NCBI RefSeq assembly: GCF_016405855.1
Contig: NZ_JAEFCA010000004.1
Location: forward strand, 530,075-594,074
Direction: 5' to 3'
Length of the DNA: 64,000 nt
DNA from: Flavobacterium sp. IB48
GTDB lineage: Bacteria > Bacteroidota > Bacteroidia > Flavobacteriales > Flavobacteriaceae
A program made the position numbers and the translations under genes. Positions 25,966-35,511 of this stretch are shown piece by piece (the stretch's first letter is position 1; each line of letters starts with the position of its first letter). The notes under the pieces were generated by a model. That model did no database searches, was not told the origin of the DNA, and worked only from the letters and a program-made list of their open reading frames with translations.

Positions 25966-27459
25966 ATGCCTGACGAAACCATACGTTCAAATAGTGATGT
26001 AGTACTCATTGGCGCTGGAATAATGAGTGCCACTCTTGGGGTAATTTTGAAAGAATTACAACCAGATATAAAAATTGAAATTTACGAAAGATTAGATGTT
26101 GCTGCTGCTGAAAGCTCTGATGCTTGGAATAATGCTGGAACAGGACACTCTGCCTTTTGCGAATTAAATTATACTCCAGAAAAGGCAGACGGAAGCATAG
26201 ATCCTAAAAAAGCAATAAGCATTGCAGAATCGTTTGAGATTTCTCGCCAGTTTTGGTCTTACCTAGTGCAGCAAAATAAAGTGCCGTCTCCGGATAATTT
26301 TATTAAAAGCGTACCTCATATGAGTTTTGTGTGGGGAGATAAAAACGTAGATTATTTAAAAAAGAGATTCGAAGCGCTTCAAAGCAACCCAATCTTTGCC
26401 GATATGACTTTTAGCACCGATTTTGAACAACTTCAAAAATGGATGCCATTGGTAATGGAAGGCAGAAATGCTGATGAAAAATTGGCAGCAACACATATGG
26501 AAATTGGTACCGATGTTAACTTTGGTGCTTTAACAAGAAGTATGTTCAATTACTTAGAAAAATTAGACGGTGTTTCTTTGTATTTCAATCATGAAGTTAA
26601 AAAACTAAGACAGCGTGAAGATAAATCTTGGAGAATTAAAATTAAAGATTTGTCTACCGGAAACACTCGTAAAGCTTATACTAAATTTGTATTTATCGGT
26701 GCAGGAGGAGGTTCTCTTCCTTTATTAGAAAAAGCAAATGTGCCAGAAGGAAACGGATATGGGGGTTTTCCTGTAAGCGGACAATGGTTAAAATGTACAA
26801 ATCCTGAGGTAATTGCTAAACATCAAGCAAAAGTTTATGGAAAAGCAAGTGTTGGAGCTCCTCCAATGTCTGTTCCTCATATCGATACTCGTGTAATTGA
26901 CGGAGAGAAAGCACTTCTTTTTGGACCATTTGCAGGATTCTCGACTCGTTTCTTGAAAAATGGTTCTTATTTAGATTTGCCGTTATCTATTAAGTCTAAC
27001 AATTTAATCCCGATGTTGGCCGCGGGATATCATAATATTCCATTAACGAAATATTTGATTGAGCAAGTTCGTCAGTCTCCAAAAGACAGAATGAAAGCTT
27101 TACGCGAATATCTGCCAACAGCACGTTCTAAAGATTGGAAATTGGAAAAAGCGGGACAACGTGTTCAGGTTATCAAAAAAGATGAAAAAGAAGGTGGGGT
27201 TTTAGAATTTGGTACTGAAGTAATTAATACGCACGACGGAAGTTTGGCAGTTTTATTAGGTGCTTCTCCAGGAGCTTCTACTGCTGTAGCAATTATGGTT
27301 GATTTGGTTAGCAGATGTTTTACGCATCAAATTAAAACACCAGAATGGCAAGCAAAATTAAAAACAATGATTCCTTCTTACGGTCAGACTTTAAATGATA
27401 AGCCAGAACTTTTAGAACAGCTTAGAAAACAAACTGCAGAAGTTTTAAAATTAAATTAA
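25966..27459 (+). CDS. mqo: malate:quinone oxidoreductase
   Basis: A 497-residue FAD enzyme that oxidises malate to oxaloacetate and passes electrons to the quinone pool, acting at the inner face of the membrane. The FAD-binding VVLIGAGIMSATLG is near the N-terminus, with the family's SSDAWNNAGTGHSAFCELNYTP, GAGGGSLPLLEKA and GASPGASTA motifs. The start at 25966 was chosen over an upstream in-frame TTG, which would precede the -7 element. It feeds the respiratory chain that also contains the cbb3 oxidase encoded downstream. Confidence 0.93.
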   Translation: MPDETIRSNSDVVLIGAGIMSATLGVILKELQPDIKIEIYERLDVAAAESSDAWNNAGTGHSAFCELNYTPEKADGSIDPKKAISIAESFEISRQFWSYLVQQNKVPSPDNFIKSVPHMSFVWGDKNVDYLKKRFEALQSNPIFADMTFSTDFEQLQKWMPLVMEGRNADEKLAATHMEIGTDVNFGALTRSMFNYLEKLDGVSLYFNHEVKKLRQREDKSWRIKIKDLSTGNTRKAYTKFVFIGAGGGSLPLLEKANVPEGNGYGGFPVSGQWLKCTNPEVIAKHQAKVYGKASVGAPPMSVPHIDTRVIDGEKALLFGPFAGFSTRFLKNGSYLDLPLSIKSNNLIPMLAAGYHNIPLTKYLIEQVRQSPKDRMKALREYLPTARSKDWKLEKAGQRVQVIKKDEKEGGVLEFGTEVINTHDGSLAVLLGASPGASTAVAIMVDLVSRCFTHQIKTPEWQAKLKTMIPSYGQTLNDKPELLEQLRKQTAEVLKLN

Positions 27460-27484
27460 AGCTTCTCATTATTGAAATATAAAA

Positions 27485-27516
27485 AACAAATCCAGATGAA
27501 TTAATCTGGATTTGTT
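27485..27516. terminator. bidirectional terminator overlapping a stop
   Basis: AACAAATCCAGAT pairs perfectly with ATCTGGATTTGTT around a 6-nt loop. The right arm overlaps the last codons of the converging YccS-like gene. Confidence 0.85.
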
Positions 27517-29723
27517 GCTTTTAGGTCGGTTGTGTTTTTTAGAATTTTTTCTGCTAGATTGCTCATCCAAATCAGTTGCTCGATTACCATTTGGGCTTCT
27601 TGCATTTTTGCTTGACGCGTTTCTTTATCCAAATCATCATCTTCAGCTAAGCGTGTAAAATGTTTTCGTTTTAATTCCTCAAACTGTAATGTCACATCTT
27701 CTTTTTCAAAAAAAGTATCTTGTATTATAACTTCATTTCGTAAAATAGAAATCGAGTGATCTAAATTGGCTAGAATAGTCTTGATGATATAATTAAAAGA
27801 GTCAGAAGCAGAAGTCGTTTGATGCGATTGAATATAAGTTGACAATGACGCTAAAGCAGATAATAAAGAATGATTTAAAACCACCAGTTTATTTACCAAA
27901 GGCATTGTTTTTTGTTTTGATTTAGGTTCCTGCATCATACGTTGAAAAGAAGTCATTAAATTTCCTATTTCAACAAAGGCATTTTTTCGTGCTAAACGAT
28001 ACGAAGTTGGAACTTCTCCTTTTTTATTGTAAAAATCAGCAATTTCTTTTAGATAATTTCTATTCGCCCGAATTGTGTTTTCAATATGAATTGGCGTATT
28101 GATGAATTCCCAAGCTGGCCATAAAAACTGATTGGCAATGAAAGCTAAAATTGCTCCCGCAAGTGAATCTAATATTCTGTATTGAATTACTTCGTTAATG
28201 TCAGGTGTTAAAATTCCGTAGATGAAAACTACATACATTGTAACAAATGTTGCGCTTATTTTATAGTTGATTTGCGTAAATGAAATTCCGAGAAGCATAC
28301 ATACAATTGAAAAAATGCTCAGTGCAACGTGATTCTGAATAACAGATACAATTCCGAAAGCTAAAATTCCTCCTAAAACAGTTCCGAATATTCTGTTGTA
28401 CGATCGCTCTTTTGTTAAACCATAGCCAGGGCGCATGATTACTACAATGGTCAGCAGAATCCAATAGACGTTTTGAAAAGGCAAAACTTGTCCGAGGAAA
28501 AAACCAATCAAAATAGTGATCGTTAATCTTATTGAATGCCTGAAAATCGAAGAAGAATAACTTAAATTCTCAATTAAAGTTCGTAACGGATAATATTGCG
28601 GAGTTAAGAATTTTTCTAGCTCTTTGTCTTGATCTTTCAGTTTATAAGATTGCATTGCCAAAGAAAGCGCACGCTGAATAGTTTTAATTTTTCCAACCTG
28701 ATTTTTAGCATATTTCAGCATATTGGTTAGCATTAAAACACCCTCTGCAGCTTCTTCTTTTCCTAATGTTTTTTCATAGTCAAAAATGGCAAATTCAAGT
28801 GCATCCAATTCATTTTTCAAATCATGCTTATCGACATAAACACTGATATGATTGACATTTTTGGAGAGTTTTTTGAGGGTTGAAGCCAGTTTATAAGCGA
28901 CATTTTGATAGGTTCTTAAAACATCAGGATGTTTGGCAAATTTCTGATGAAGTTTACTATGGTCAAAAGAAGTGTAAAGCGCCAATTCTTGAATTTCGAC
29001 TAAAGTAATAAAAACCAAAAGCATTTTTCGGTTCTGGCTCGTTATTCCAGATGCATTCTGGTTTCCGATTAGCATTTTTCTTAAATCTTCATGAATTAGA
29101 TTTAGTTCTACTTGAACTGCCAACTGTTTTTCAATAATTGCTTGCCTGTTAGCTTCTGGGCTCCATAAATCACCTCTTAATTTTAGATATTTAGCAGTAA
29201 GTTTTATTCCTTCTGCAATTTGTAATTCGACATATTTATATGGCTGTACAAAATGAAAAACAAGAGAAACTATAAGGTATAAAATTCCTCCAATAAAAAT
29301 AAAACCAGAATATTCAAAAGCAGCCCAACCTTCATGCAAATGCCCAAAAGAAAGAGAAATAGATAATAAGGCAGAGAAAGAAATTAACGTTGCTCGCTGT
29401 CCATAAACCGAAATCATAGAACATAAAAACAACAGGAAGCCTAAAAATATATAAAAAAGAAGCGGATACGGATAAACGAGATTTACCAGTAGATTAACGC
29501 CCGAAACAATAAAAGAAGCAGCAATTAACCCTTTTATTTTATGACCAAGTGAACTCGGAATATCGCTGGGATAAGTATAGAAAGCACCTAATGCAATCGT
29601 GAAACCAATTTCAAAATGACCTAGAAAATTTAAAACCAAAACAGGAACAACAGAAGCGATAGTTACTTTAGAGGCATTGAGAAAGGAAGTGCTGTTTGTA
29701 AATTTCGAAATCTTATCAATCAT
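27501..29723 (-). CDS. FUSC family (YccS-like) membrane protein
   Basis: A 740-residue inner membrane protein with two blocks of about five to six helices (roughly residues 20-160 and 395-530) separated by a long soluble helical domain, plus a C-terminal helical region. This is the layout of the YccS/YhfK and fusaric acid resistance (FUSC) family. These are thought to be efflux-type transporters, but substrates are mostly unknown. No periplasmic adaptor or TolC gene is adjacent. A TACCTTTG -7 element lies 18 bp upstream of the ATG. Confidence 0.88.
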   Translation of the reverse strand: MIDKISKFTNSTSFLNASKVTIASVVPVLVLNFLGHFEIGFTIALGAFYTYPSDIPSSLGHKIKGLIAASFIVSGVNLLVNLVYPYPLLFYIFLGFLLFLCSMISVYGQRATLISFSALLSISLSFGHLHEGWAAFEYSGFIFIGGILYLIVSLVFHFVQPYKYVELQIAEGIKLTAKYLKLRGDLWSPEANRQAIIEKQLAVQVELNLIHEDLRKMLIGNQNASGITSQNRKMLLVFITLVEIQELALYTSFDHSKLHQKFAKHPDVLRTYQNVAYKLASTLKKLSKNVNHISVYVDKHDLKNELDALEFAIFDYEKTLGKEEAAEGVLMLTNMLKYAKNQVGKIKTIQRALSLAMQSYKLKDQDKELEKFLTPQYYPLRTLIENLSYSSSIFRHSIRLTITILIGFFLGQVLPFQNVYWILLTIVVIMRPGYGLTKERSYNRIFGTVLGGILAFGIVSVIQNHVALSIFSIVCMLLGISFTQINYKISATFVTMYVVFIYGILTPDINEVIQYRILDSLAGAILAFIANQFLWPAWEFINTPIHIENTIRANRNYLKEIADFYNKKGEVPTSYRLARKNAFVEIGNLMTSFQRMMQEPKSKQKTMPLVNKLVVLNHSLLSALASLSTYIQSHQTTSASDSFNYIIKTILANLDHSISILRNEVIIQDTFFEKEDVTLQFEELKRKHFTRLAEDDDLDKETRQAKMQEAQMVIEQLIWMSNLAEKILKNTTDLKATNPD

Positions 29724-29740
29724 AAAGAGAGGTTTACTAG

Positions 29741-29748
29741 CAAAGGTA
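29741..29748 (-). promoter_or_regulatory. -7 element of the YccS-like gene
   Basis: TACCTTTG on the minus strand, 18 bp before the ATG, matches TAnnTTTG. Confidence 0.5.
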
Positions 29749-29852
29749 AGAATTGTAGTAGTGATTTTGGCATAATTATGGATGAGATTTTTAACAGCTT
29801 GTAAAAAATACGATATAATAGATTATTAGAATCATTCTTGACTATTTTTTAC

Positions 29853-29860
29853 TATTTTTG
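29853..29860 (+). promoter_or_regulatory. -7 element of def
   Basis: TATTTTTG matches the -7 consensus, 64 bp before the ATG. The nearest TTG leaves only a 12-bp spacer. Confidence 0.45.
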
Positions 29861-29923
29861 CCAGCTGAAATATCAGAACTTTAATTCTGTTTTTGCAGCA
29901 CATAAAAACATAAATAAAAACAA

Positions 29924-30514
29924 ATGATTTTACCAATTGTAGGATACGGTGATCCTGTTTTAAGAAAAGTAGGGCAGGATATTACACCAGAATATCCAAA
30001 TCTAAAAGAAACGATCGCAAATATGTACGAGACCATGTACAATGCGTATGGGGTTGGACTTGCAGCACCGCAAGTTGGACTGCCAATTCGTTTGTTTGTC
30101 ATTGACACAACGCCTTTTAGTGATGATGAGGATCTTCCTTCAGAGGAACAAAAAGATTTGAAAGGTTTTAAAAAGACTTTTATCAACGCTAAAATCGTTA
30201 AAGAAGAAGGAGAAGAGTGGGGATTTAATGAAGGTTGTTTGAGTATTCCTGATGTGCGTGAAGACGTTTACAGAAAACCAACTGTTACAATCGAATATTG
30301 TGAGGAAGATTTCGTTATGAAAACGGAAGTATTCGACGGATTAATCGCAAGAGTTATTCAACACGAATACGACCATATTGAAGGAATATTGTTTACAGAT
30401 AAAATCTCATCTCTAAAGAAACGTTTAATCCAAAAGAAATTGAAAAATATTACTGAGGGAAAAACGTCTCAGGAATATAGAATGAAATTTTTTGCAGCTA
30501 AAAAAGCAAGATAA
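29924..30514 (+). CDS. def: peptide deformylase
   Basis: A 196-residue metallohydrolase that removes the formyl group from nascent proteins. The three family motifs are intact: GVGLAAPQVG, EGCLS (metal-ligand Cys) and HEYDH (two metal-ligand His and catalytic Glu). Length is normal for the type found in Bacteroidota. It is followed 61 bp later by a DUF5606 gene and then mazG, all rightward, so a loose operon is likely. Confidence 0.94.
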   Translation: MILPIVGYGDPVLRKVGQDITPEYPNLKETIANMYETMYNAYGVGLAAPQVGLPIRLFVIDTTPFSDDEDLPSEEQKDLKGFKKTFINAKIVKEEGEEWGFNEGCLSIPDVREDVYRKPTVTIEYCEEDFVMKTEVFDGLIARVIQHEYDHIEGILFTDKISSLKKRLIQKKLKNITEGKTSQEYRMKFFAAKKAR

Positions 30515-30575
30515 GTTTTCTAAATAATTGGAAACAAAAAAATAAATCAAATTCTTAATACTAATTTTAATAAAA

Positions 30576-31061
30576 ATGAATTTAACGAAAATTTTAGCCA
30601 TTTCAGGAAAACCAGGTTTATACGAATTAAAAGTACAAACTCGTACAGGTTTTGTGGCGGAATCATTAATTGATGGGAAGAAGATTACTGTAAATCTAAA
30701 AAGCAATGTAAGTTTATTGTCTGAAATTTCGATTTATACTTATGAAGGCGAAAAACCGTTAACTGAAGTAATGCAGCAGATTGCCGTTAAAGAAAATAAA
30801 GGACAAGCGATTTCTCATAAAGAAGACAATGCTACTTTGTCTGCTTATTTCAAACAAATTCTTCCAGATTATGACGAAGAGAGAGTTTATCCATCAGATA
30901 TCAAAAAAGTATTAAACTGGTACAACACGCTTCAAGCTAAAGGTTTGGTTACAGATTTGGCTCCTGCAGCTGAAGAACCAAAAGAAGAAGCTCCAGTTGC
31001 TGAAGAAAAACCAAAAAAAGCTCCAGCAGCAAAAAAAGCAAAAGCTAAAAAAGAAGAATAG
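30576..31061 (+). CDS. DUF5606 family protein
   Basis: A 161-residue protein. The conserved N-terminal part (LTKILAISGKPGLYELKVQ, about residues 1-65) and a middle helical region fit DUF5606, found widely in Bacteroidota next to def. The last 35 residues are a low-complexity Pro/Ala/Lys/Glu tail with a strongly basic end that looks like a nucleic acid-binding tail. Function is unknown. Its place between def and mazG is a typical flavobacterial order. Confidence 0.82.
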   Translation: MNLTKILAISGKPGLYELKVQTRTGFVAESLIDGKKITVNLKSNVSLLSEISIYTYEGEKPLTEVMQQIAVKENKGQAISHKEDNATLSAYFKQILPDYDEERVYPSDIKKVLNWYNTLQAKGLVTDLAPAAEEPKEEAPVAEEKPKKAPAAKKAKAKKEE

Positions 31062-31161
31062 TAGTTTTTCTTTAATCATAAAATAATCCTGTTAAGATGT
31101 TTTCTTGACAGGATTTTTTAATTTTACAGAAATCGAGTTTAAATCAATAGAAAACTTCAAA

Positions 31162-31932
31162 ATGAGCAGAGAAAATCAGTTAAAAGCATTTGAAAGATTA
31201 TTAAATATCATGGATGAACTTCGTGAACAATGTCCGTGGGATAAAAAACAAACCCTGCAAACATTAAGACATCTAACAATCGAAGAAACGTATGAGTTGG
31301 GAGATGCTATTTTGGACAACGATTTAAATGAAGTCAAAAAGGAATTGGGAGATTTGATGCTTCATATTGTTTTTTACGCTAAAATAGGTAGTGAAACCAA
31401 TGATTTTGATATTGCTGATGTCTGTAATGAAATCTGCGAGAAACTAATTCATCGTCATCCGCATATTTATGGAGATGTGAAAGTAGAAAATGAAGAAGAA
31501 GTAAAACAGAATTGGGAAAAACTGAAACTGAAAGAAGGAAAAAAATCAGTTTTAGAGGGCGTGCCAAGAAGCCTTCCTGCACTGGTTAAAGCAAGCAGAA
31601 TTCAAGATAAAGTAAAAGGTGTAGGTTTTGACTGGGAAGAACCGCATCAAGTTTGGGATAAAGTGCAAGAGGAATTACAAGAATTACAAGACGAAGTAAA
31701 AACTGGAAATCAAGATAAAATTGAAGACGAGTTTGGCGACGTTTTGTTTTCTATGATTAATTATGCAAGATTCTTAAATGTAAATCCAGAAGATGCTTTA
31801 GAAAGAACCAATAAAAAGTTTATAAAGCGTTTTCAATACTTAGAAAGTAAAGCAAACGAATTAGGCAAACCATTAATGGATATGACGCTTACAGAAATGG
31901 ATGTTTTCTGGAATGAAGCTAAAAAACTTTAG
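31162..31932 (+). CDS. mazG: nucleoside triphosphate pyrophosphohydrolase MazG
   Basis: A 256-residue enzyme with two MazG domains that hydrolyses NTPs and dNTPs to monophosphates, cleaning the nucleotide pool. The first domain has CPWDKKQTLQTLRHLTIEETYEL and EVKKELGDLMLH; the second has ELQELQDEV and EDEFGDVLF. The metal-binding ExxE and ExxD residues are visible. The start at 31162 (MSRENQLKAF) gives the usual length; an upstream in-frame start adds 19 non-conserved residues. Its stop overlaps the end of the Fnr-like gene by 4 bp. Confidence 0.92.
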   Translation: MSRENQLKAFERLLNIMDELREQCPWDKKQTLQTLRHLTIEETYELGDAILDNDLNEVKKELGDLMLHIVFYAKIGSETNDFDIADVCNEICEKLIHRHPHIYGDVKVENEEEVKQNWEKLKLKEGKKSVLEGVPRSLPALVKASRIQDKVKGVGFDWEEPHQVWDKVQEELQELQDEVKTGNQDKIEDEFGDVLFSMINYARFLNVNPEDALERTNKKFIKRFQYLESKANELGKPLMDMTLTEMDVFWNEAKKL

Positions 31933-32612
31933 TTATCGGCTAATTTTTTTAAAGCGCGAACGTCTTTAAGCATAATTTTTTTGCCGACTAATTCTATTAA
32001 TCCTAATTTATTAAAATCAGATAATAAACGAATGCAGCTTTCTGTTGCAGTACCAATGATGCCCGCAAGTTCTTCTCTTGTTAGTTGAACTTTAAGGGTT
32101 TTGTCGGTATCTTCTCCAAATTCATCATGCAGTTGCAATAAAGTTTCAGCAAGTCTCTGCTTAACTGTTTTTTGAACTAAAGCAATTTTTTCATTCTCAG
32201 ATTCTTTCAAATCTTCACATACAGATTGCATCAGATTTAAAGAAAACTGATTGTTATTATTAAAAAAATTGATGATTTCGGTTTTAGGAATAAAACAAAC
32301 TTCCATGTCGGCAATTGCTTTTGCAGTCAAGTTTGCCGGCTCATTACTAATCATAGAGCGTTGTCCAAGAAGTTCTCCAGATTTTACCAATTTTACAATT
32401 TGATCTTTTCCGTTTGCACTCAATTTTGAAAGTTTACCAACACCATCTTTTATACAAAAAACACCATTGGTTACTTCGCCTTCTTCAAAAATGGCTTCAC
32501 CTTTTTTAATCTTGTAAGAGGTTTTACTGCTGGCTAATTTTATAACTTCTTCTTTGTTAAGGGCTTTTAATGAGCTTAGCTGGCGTACAATGCATTGATC
32601 ACATTTATTCAT
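31929..32612 (-). CDS. Crp/Fnr family regulator, FNR-like with three of four cysteines
   Basis: A 227-residue transcription factor with an N-terminal cyclic-nucleotide-binding fold, a dimer helix and a C-terminal winged helix-turn-helix (about 178-210). Against E. coli FNR from memory, C4-x2-C7 aligns with C20-x2-C23 and C106 (ADMEVCFIP) with C122, but the C29 position is Ser13. In the recognition helix, TESCIRLL aligns with VETISRLL: Glu and Arg are kept, but Ser212 becomes Ile. It lies beside the cbb3 oxidase genes and probably activates them at low oxygen. ATG 32612 was chosen because an upstream start at 32633 falls inside the -7 element. Confidence 0.88.
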   Translation of the reverse strand: MNKCDQCIVRQLSSLKALNKEEVIKLASSKTSYKIKKGEAIFEEGEVTNGVFCIKDGVGKLSKLSANGKDQIVKLVKSGELLGQRSMISNEPANLTAKAIADMEVCFIPKTEIINFFNNNNQFSLNLMQSVCEDLKESENEKIALVQKTVKQRLAETLLQLHDEFGEDTDKTLKVQLTREELAGIIGTATESCIRLLSDFNKLGLIELVGKKIMLKDVRALKKLADN

Positions 32613-32630
32613 GACAATATTTGTTTGCAG

Positions 32631-32638
32631 CAAAAATA
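32631..32638 (-). promoter_or_regulatory. -7 element of the Fnr-like gene
   Basis: TATTTTTG on the minus strand, 18 bp before the ATG at 32612. The Fnr-like site at 32751 has no matching -7 element on this strand at class II distance, so this gene is not clearly autoregulated. Confidence 0.55.
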
Positions 32639-32750
32639 AGGATATTTAAGGGTATAATTGACTATTATATGGTAAAAATATAATAAATTACGGTAGAGCT
32701 TAATTTAGACTGTTTTATTTTATTAAATTAGAATTCAATTTCAAGATTAC

Positions 32751-32794
32751 ATGACAATTATCATCTTAATAATTGTGCTTTAATTGGAAATTTG
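32751..32794 (+). promoter_or_regulatory. Fnr-like site and -7 element of ccoI
   Basis: ATGAC-AATT-ATCAT at 32751-32764, then GAAATTTG at 32787-32794 in place of the -7. Centre-to-end spacing is 36.5 bp. The ccoI ATG at 32815 lies 20 bp further on. Confidence 0.75.
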
Positions 32795-32814
32795 TGGCAT
32801 ATAAAAACAAGTTT

Positions 32815-35202
32815 ATGAGGGAGCAAAGTTGTTTTCATTGTGGTTTAACTATTGAACAAAATGAAGAAATTGATTTTGATGATAAGAAGTTTTGTTGCAC
32901 AGGCTGTAAAACAGTTTACGAAATTTTCAGCATCAATGACCTAACATCTTATTATGATTTTGAAAAGTCTCCGGGAGCCACACCGCAAGACATCAAAGGA
33001 AAATATGATTTTTTAGAAAATGAAACCATACTCGCAAAGGTTTTAGAATTTCAGGAAGGGAACACGTCAATTGTTTCGCTGAATATTCCACATATTCACT
33101 GCAGTTCTTGTATCTGGATTCTAGAAAATCTAAATCGTCTTCAGCCTGGAATAAGTATATCTCAAGTTAATTTCCACGAAAAAAAGGTTAGAATTACCTT
33201 CAATTCTGATGTGGTTTCTTTAAAAGAAATTGCATATCTTTTAAACTCAATAGGTTATGAGCCTTATATTAGTTTAGAAAATTATGGAACAGCAGAAGTA
33301 AAAGTAGACCGAAGTTTAACCTATAAATTAGGCGTTGCATTCTTTTGTTTCGGAAATATTATGTTGCTTTCATTTCCAGAATATTTCGAAATGAAAGAAT
33401 TCTGGTTGGATAGTTACAAACCGTTTTTCAGATTACTGATTTTTCTTTTAGCATTGCCAAGTTTCTTATATTCAGCAAGCGGATATTATATTTCTGCTTA
33501 CCACAGTATTAGAACCAGAATGCTTAACATTGATATTCCGATTGCATTAGGTATTATCGTGATGTTTATTCGCAGTACTTATGATATGCTAATGGATCAC
33601 GGTCCCGGTTTTTTTGACAGTTTAGCGAGTTTAGTATTTTTTATGCTTCTTGGTAAAATGTTTCAAACTAAAACCTATAGTTTCCTAAGCTTTGAAAGAG
33701 ATTTTAAATCCTATTTCCCGATTGCCGTTACTAAAATTAATAAAGATGCATCTGAAGATAATGTTGCTATTTATGATGTTTTAAAAGGAGATCGATTGTT
33801 GATTAGAAATCAAGAACTTATTCCTGTAGATGGAATTTTAATTAGTGAAAGTGCAGAAATAGATTATAGTTTCGTTACAGGAGAAGCTGTTCCAATTACT
33901 AAAAAATCTGGTGATAAAGTATTTGCGGGAGGAAAACAGATTGGGAAAGTAATAGAAATGGAAGTATTACATTCAGTTTCACAGAGTTATTTGACGCAGT
34001 TATGGAGTAACGAAATTTTTCAGAAAAAAGTAGATCAGAAACACAAAACCATAACAGATGCAATAAGCCGATATTTTACCCCCATATTATTGCTCATTGC
34101 ATTTGCTGGTTTTGGTTATTGGATTTTTATAGATGCTAATACAGCTTTTAATGTTTTTACAGCGGTGCTAATCGTAGCTTGTCCTTGCGCGTTGGCGCTT
34201 ACTGCTCCGTTTACTTTTGGAAACATATTACGAATTTTAGGTAAAAAGAAATTTTATTTAAAAAACGCCATTGTGATCGAGCAGCTCGCAAAAGTTGATA
34301 CGATTGTTTTTGATAAAACAGGAACAATTACTACCAACAAAAAATCGAATATAGTATATGAAGGAAAGCCTATTTTAGATTCAGATGTTGTATTGATTAA
34401 GAGCGTATTGCGCGGTTCAAACCACCCATTAAGCCGAATGCTTTACGATTTTCTGCCAGATGCCAAGCGTATCGCTTTAGAAGAATTTCAGGAAATTACA
34501 GGTAAAGGGATTTTAGCAACTATTGAAGGAAAAGAAATTAAAATTGGTTCTGGACAATTTGTAAATGATATAGTTGCAGATGGTTCAGAAATTGAAAAAA
34601 CGGCATTACATATTAAAATAGGAGAGATCTATTTTGGAAAATATACTTTCCAGAATCAATATCGCGAAGGCCTAGAAAAACTTTTTGCAAACTTGAGTAA
34701 AGAGTATCAAATTAAAGTACTTTCTGGTGACAATGATGGCGAAAGAGGAAACTTAGAAGCTATTCTGCCAAAAGGTACTGAGTTAATATTCAATCAAAAA
34801 CCAGAGCAAAAACTTGAATACATAAAGAAACTTCAAGAAAAAGGACAAAATGTAATGATGGTTGGTGATGGACTCAATGATGCTGGAGCATTGGCGCAAA
34901 GTAACATCGGGATTTCTATTTCTGAAAATGTGAACGTTTTTTCTCCTGCATGTGATGCAATTCTTGATGCATCGGAGTTTTCACGTCTCAATTACTTTTT
35001 GAAGCTTTCACATAAAGCAATTTCTATTATAAAGATGAGTTTTGGCCTGTCATTGCTGTACAACGTTGTTGGACTTGCATTTGCGGTCACAGGAAACCTA
35101 CTTCCGTTAGTTGCTGCTATCATCATGCCATTGAGCACGATTACGATTGTAAGTTTTGTTACTTTTATGTCTAACTATTTCAGTAACAGAAATTTAGAAT
35201 GA
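32815..35202 (+). CDS. ccoI: copper-translocating P1B-type ATPase of cbb3 oxidase assembly (CcoI/FixI)
   Basis: A 795-residue heavy-metal P-type ATPase. The N-terminus has an extra cysteine cluster (C6, C9, C27, C28, C31), then a metal-binding HMA domain with CSSCIW, eight transmembrane helices, the CPC ion-channel motif (C456-P-C458), the phosphorylated Asp500 in DKTGTIT and GDGLNDAGAL. The N-terminal cluster marks the CcoI class that supplies copper for cbb3 oxidase. Start 32815 follows the promoter; the frame upstream begins at a TTG inside it. It is followed by ccoS and the oxidase genes. Confidence 0.92.
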   Translation: MREQSCFHCGLTIEQNEEIDFDDKKFCCTGCKTVYEIFSINDLTSYYDFEKSPGATPQDIKGKYDFLENETILAKVLEFQEGNTSIVSLNIPHIHCSSCIWILENLNRLQPGISISQVNFHEKKVRITFNSDVVSLKEIAYLLNSIGYEPYISLENYGTAEVKVDRSLTYKLGVAFFCFGNIMLLSFPEYFEMKEFWLDSYKPFFRLLIFLLALPSFLYSASGYYISAYHSIRTRMLNIDIPIALGIIVMFIRSTYDMLMDHGPGFFDSLASLVFFMLLGKMFQTKTYSFLSFERDFKSYFPIAVTKINKDASEDNVAIYDVLKGDRLLIRNQELIPVDGILISESAEIDYSFVTGEAVPITKKSGDKVFAGGKQIGKVIEMEVLHSVSQSYLTQLWSNEIFQKKVDQKHKTITDAISRYFTPILLLIAFAGFGYWIFIDANTAFNVFTAVLIVACPCALALTAPFTFGNILRILGKKKFYLKNAIVIEQLAKVDTIVFDKTGTITTNKKSNIVYEGKPILDSDVVLIKSVLRGSNHPLSRMLYDFLPDAKRIALEEFQEITGKGILATIEGKEIKIGSGQFVNDIVADGSEIEKTALHIKIGEIYFGKYTFQNQYREGLEKLFANLSKEYQIKVLSGDNDGERGNLEAILPKGTELIFNQKPEQKLEYIKKLQEKGQNVMMVGDGLNDAGALAQSNIGISISENVNVFSPACDAILDASEFSRLNYFLKLSHKAISIIKMSFGLSLLYNVVGLAFAVTGNLLPLVAAIIMPLSTITIVSFVTFMSNYFSNRNLE

Positions 35203-35255
35203 TTATAAATTATTAAAGAATATATTTTATTAAATTTAACATATTCTTTTTCTCT

Positions 35256-35299
35256 ATGATAATTATCATATTTTATGCGCCCTTAACGAAGTAATTTTG
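35256..35299 (+). promoter_or_regulatory. Fnr-like site and -7 element of the ccoS-ccoNO operon
   Basis: A perfect palindrome ATGAT-AATT-ATCAT at 35256-35269 is followed by TAATTTTG at 35292-35299. The site centre is 36.5 bp from the end of the -7 element, class II activator geometry. Confidence 0.82.
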
Positions 35300-35317
35300 T
35301 TAATATAAATCTAAGGT

Positions 35318-35509
35318 ATGAGTGTTATTTATCTATTAATTTCAGTAAGTATTTTTGTGGCAATCTGTTTCTTTATTGCCTTTATCGTGGCTGTCAAAAC
35401 TGGGCAATACGATGATGATTATACCCCCTCAGTCAGAATTCTTTTTGATGACGAAACCAAAATTAATTCCCAAAATAATAATTCACCAATCGAAGAAAAA
35501 CAAGTATAA
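35318..35509 (+). CDS. ccoS: cbb3 oxidase maturation protein CcoS
   Basis: A 63-residue single-helix membrane protein (helix about residues 3-27) with a short cytoplasmic tail containing GQYDDDYTPSVRILFDDE, typical of CcoS. CcoS is needed to insert heme and copper into the cbb3 catalytic subunit. It lies between ccoI and the catalytic gene, as in other cbb3 clusters, with its own Fnr-like promoter. The stop is 2 bp before the next ATG. Confidence 0.88.
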   Translation: MSVIYLLISVSIFVAICFFIAFIVAVKTGQYDDDYTPSVRILFDDETKINSQNNNSPIEEKQV

Positions 35510-35511
35510 TT

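Noticed and set aside
32773..32814. Upstream TTG start for ccoI
   Set aside because: It lies inside the predicted promoter, between the Fnr-like site and the -7-like element.
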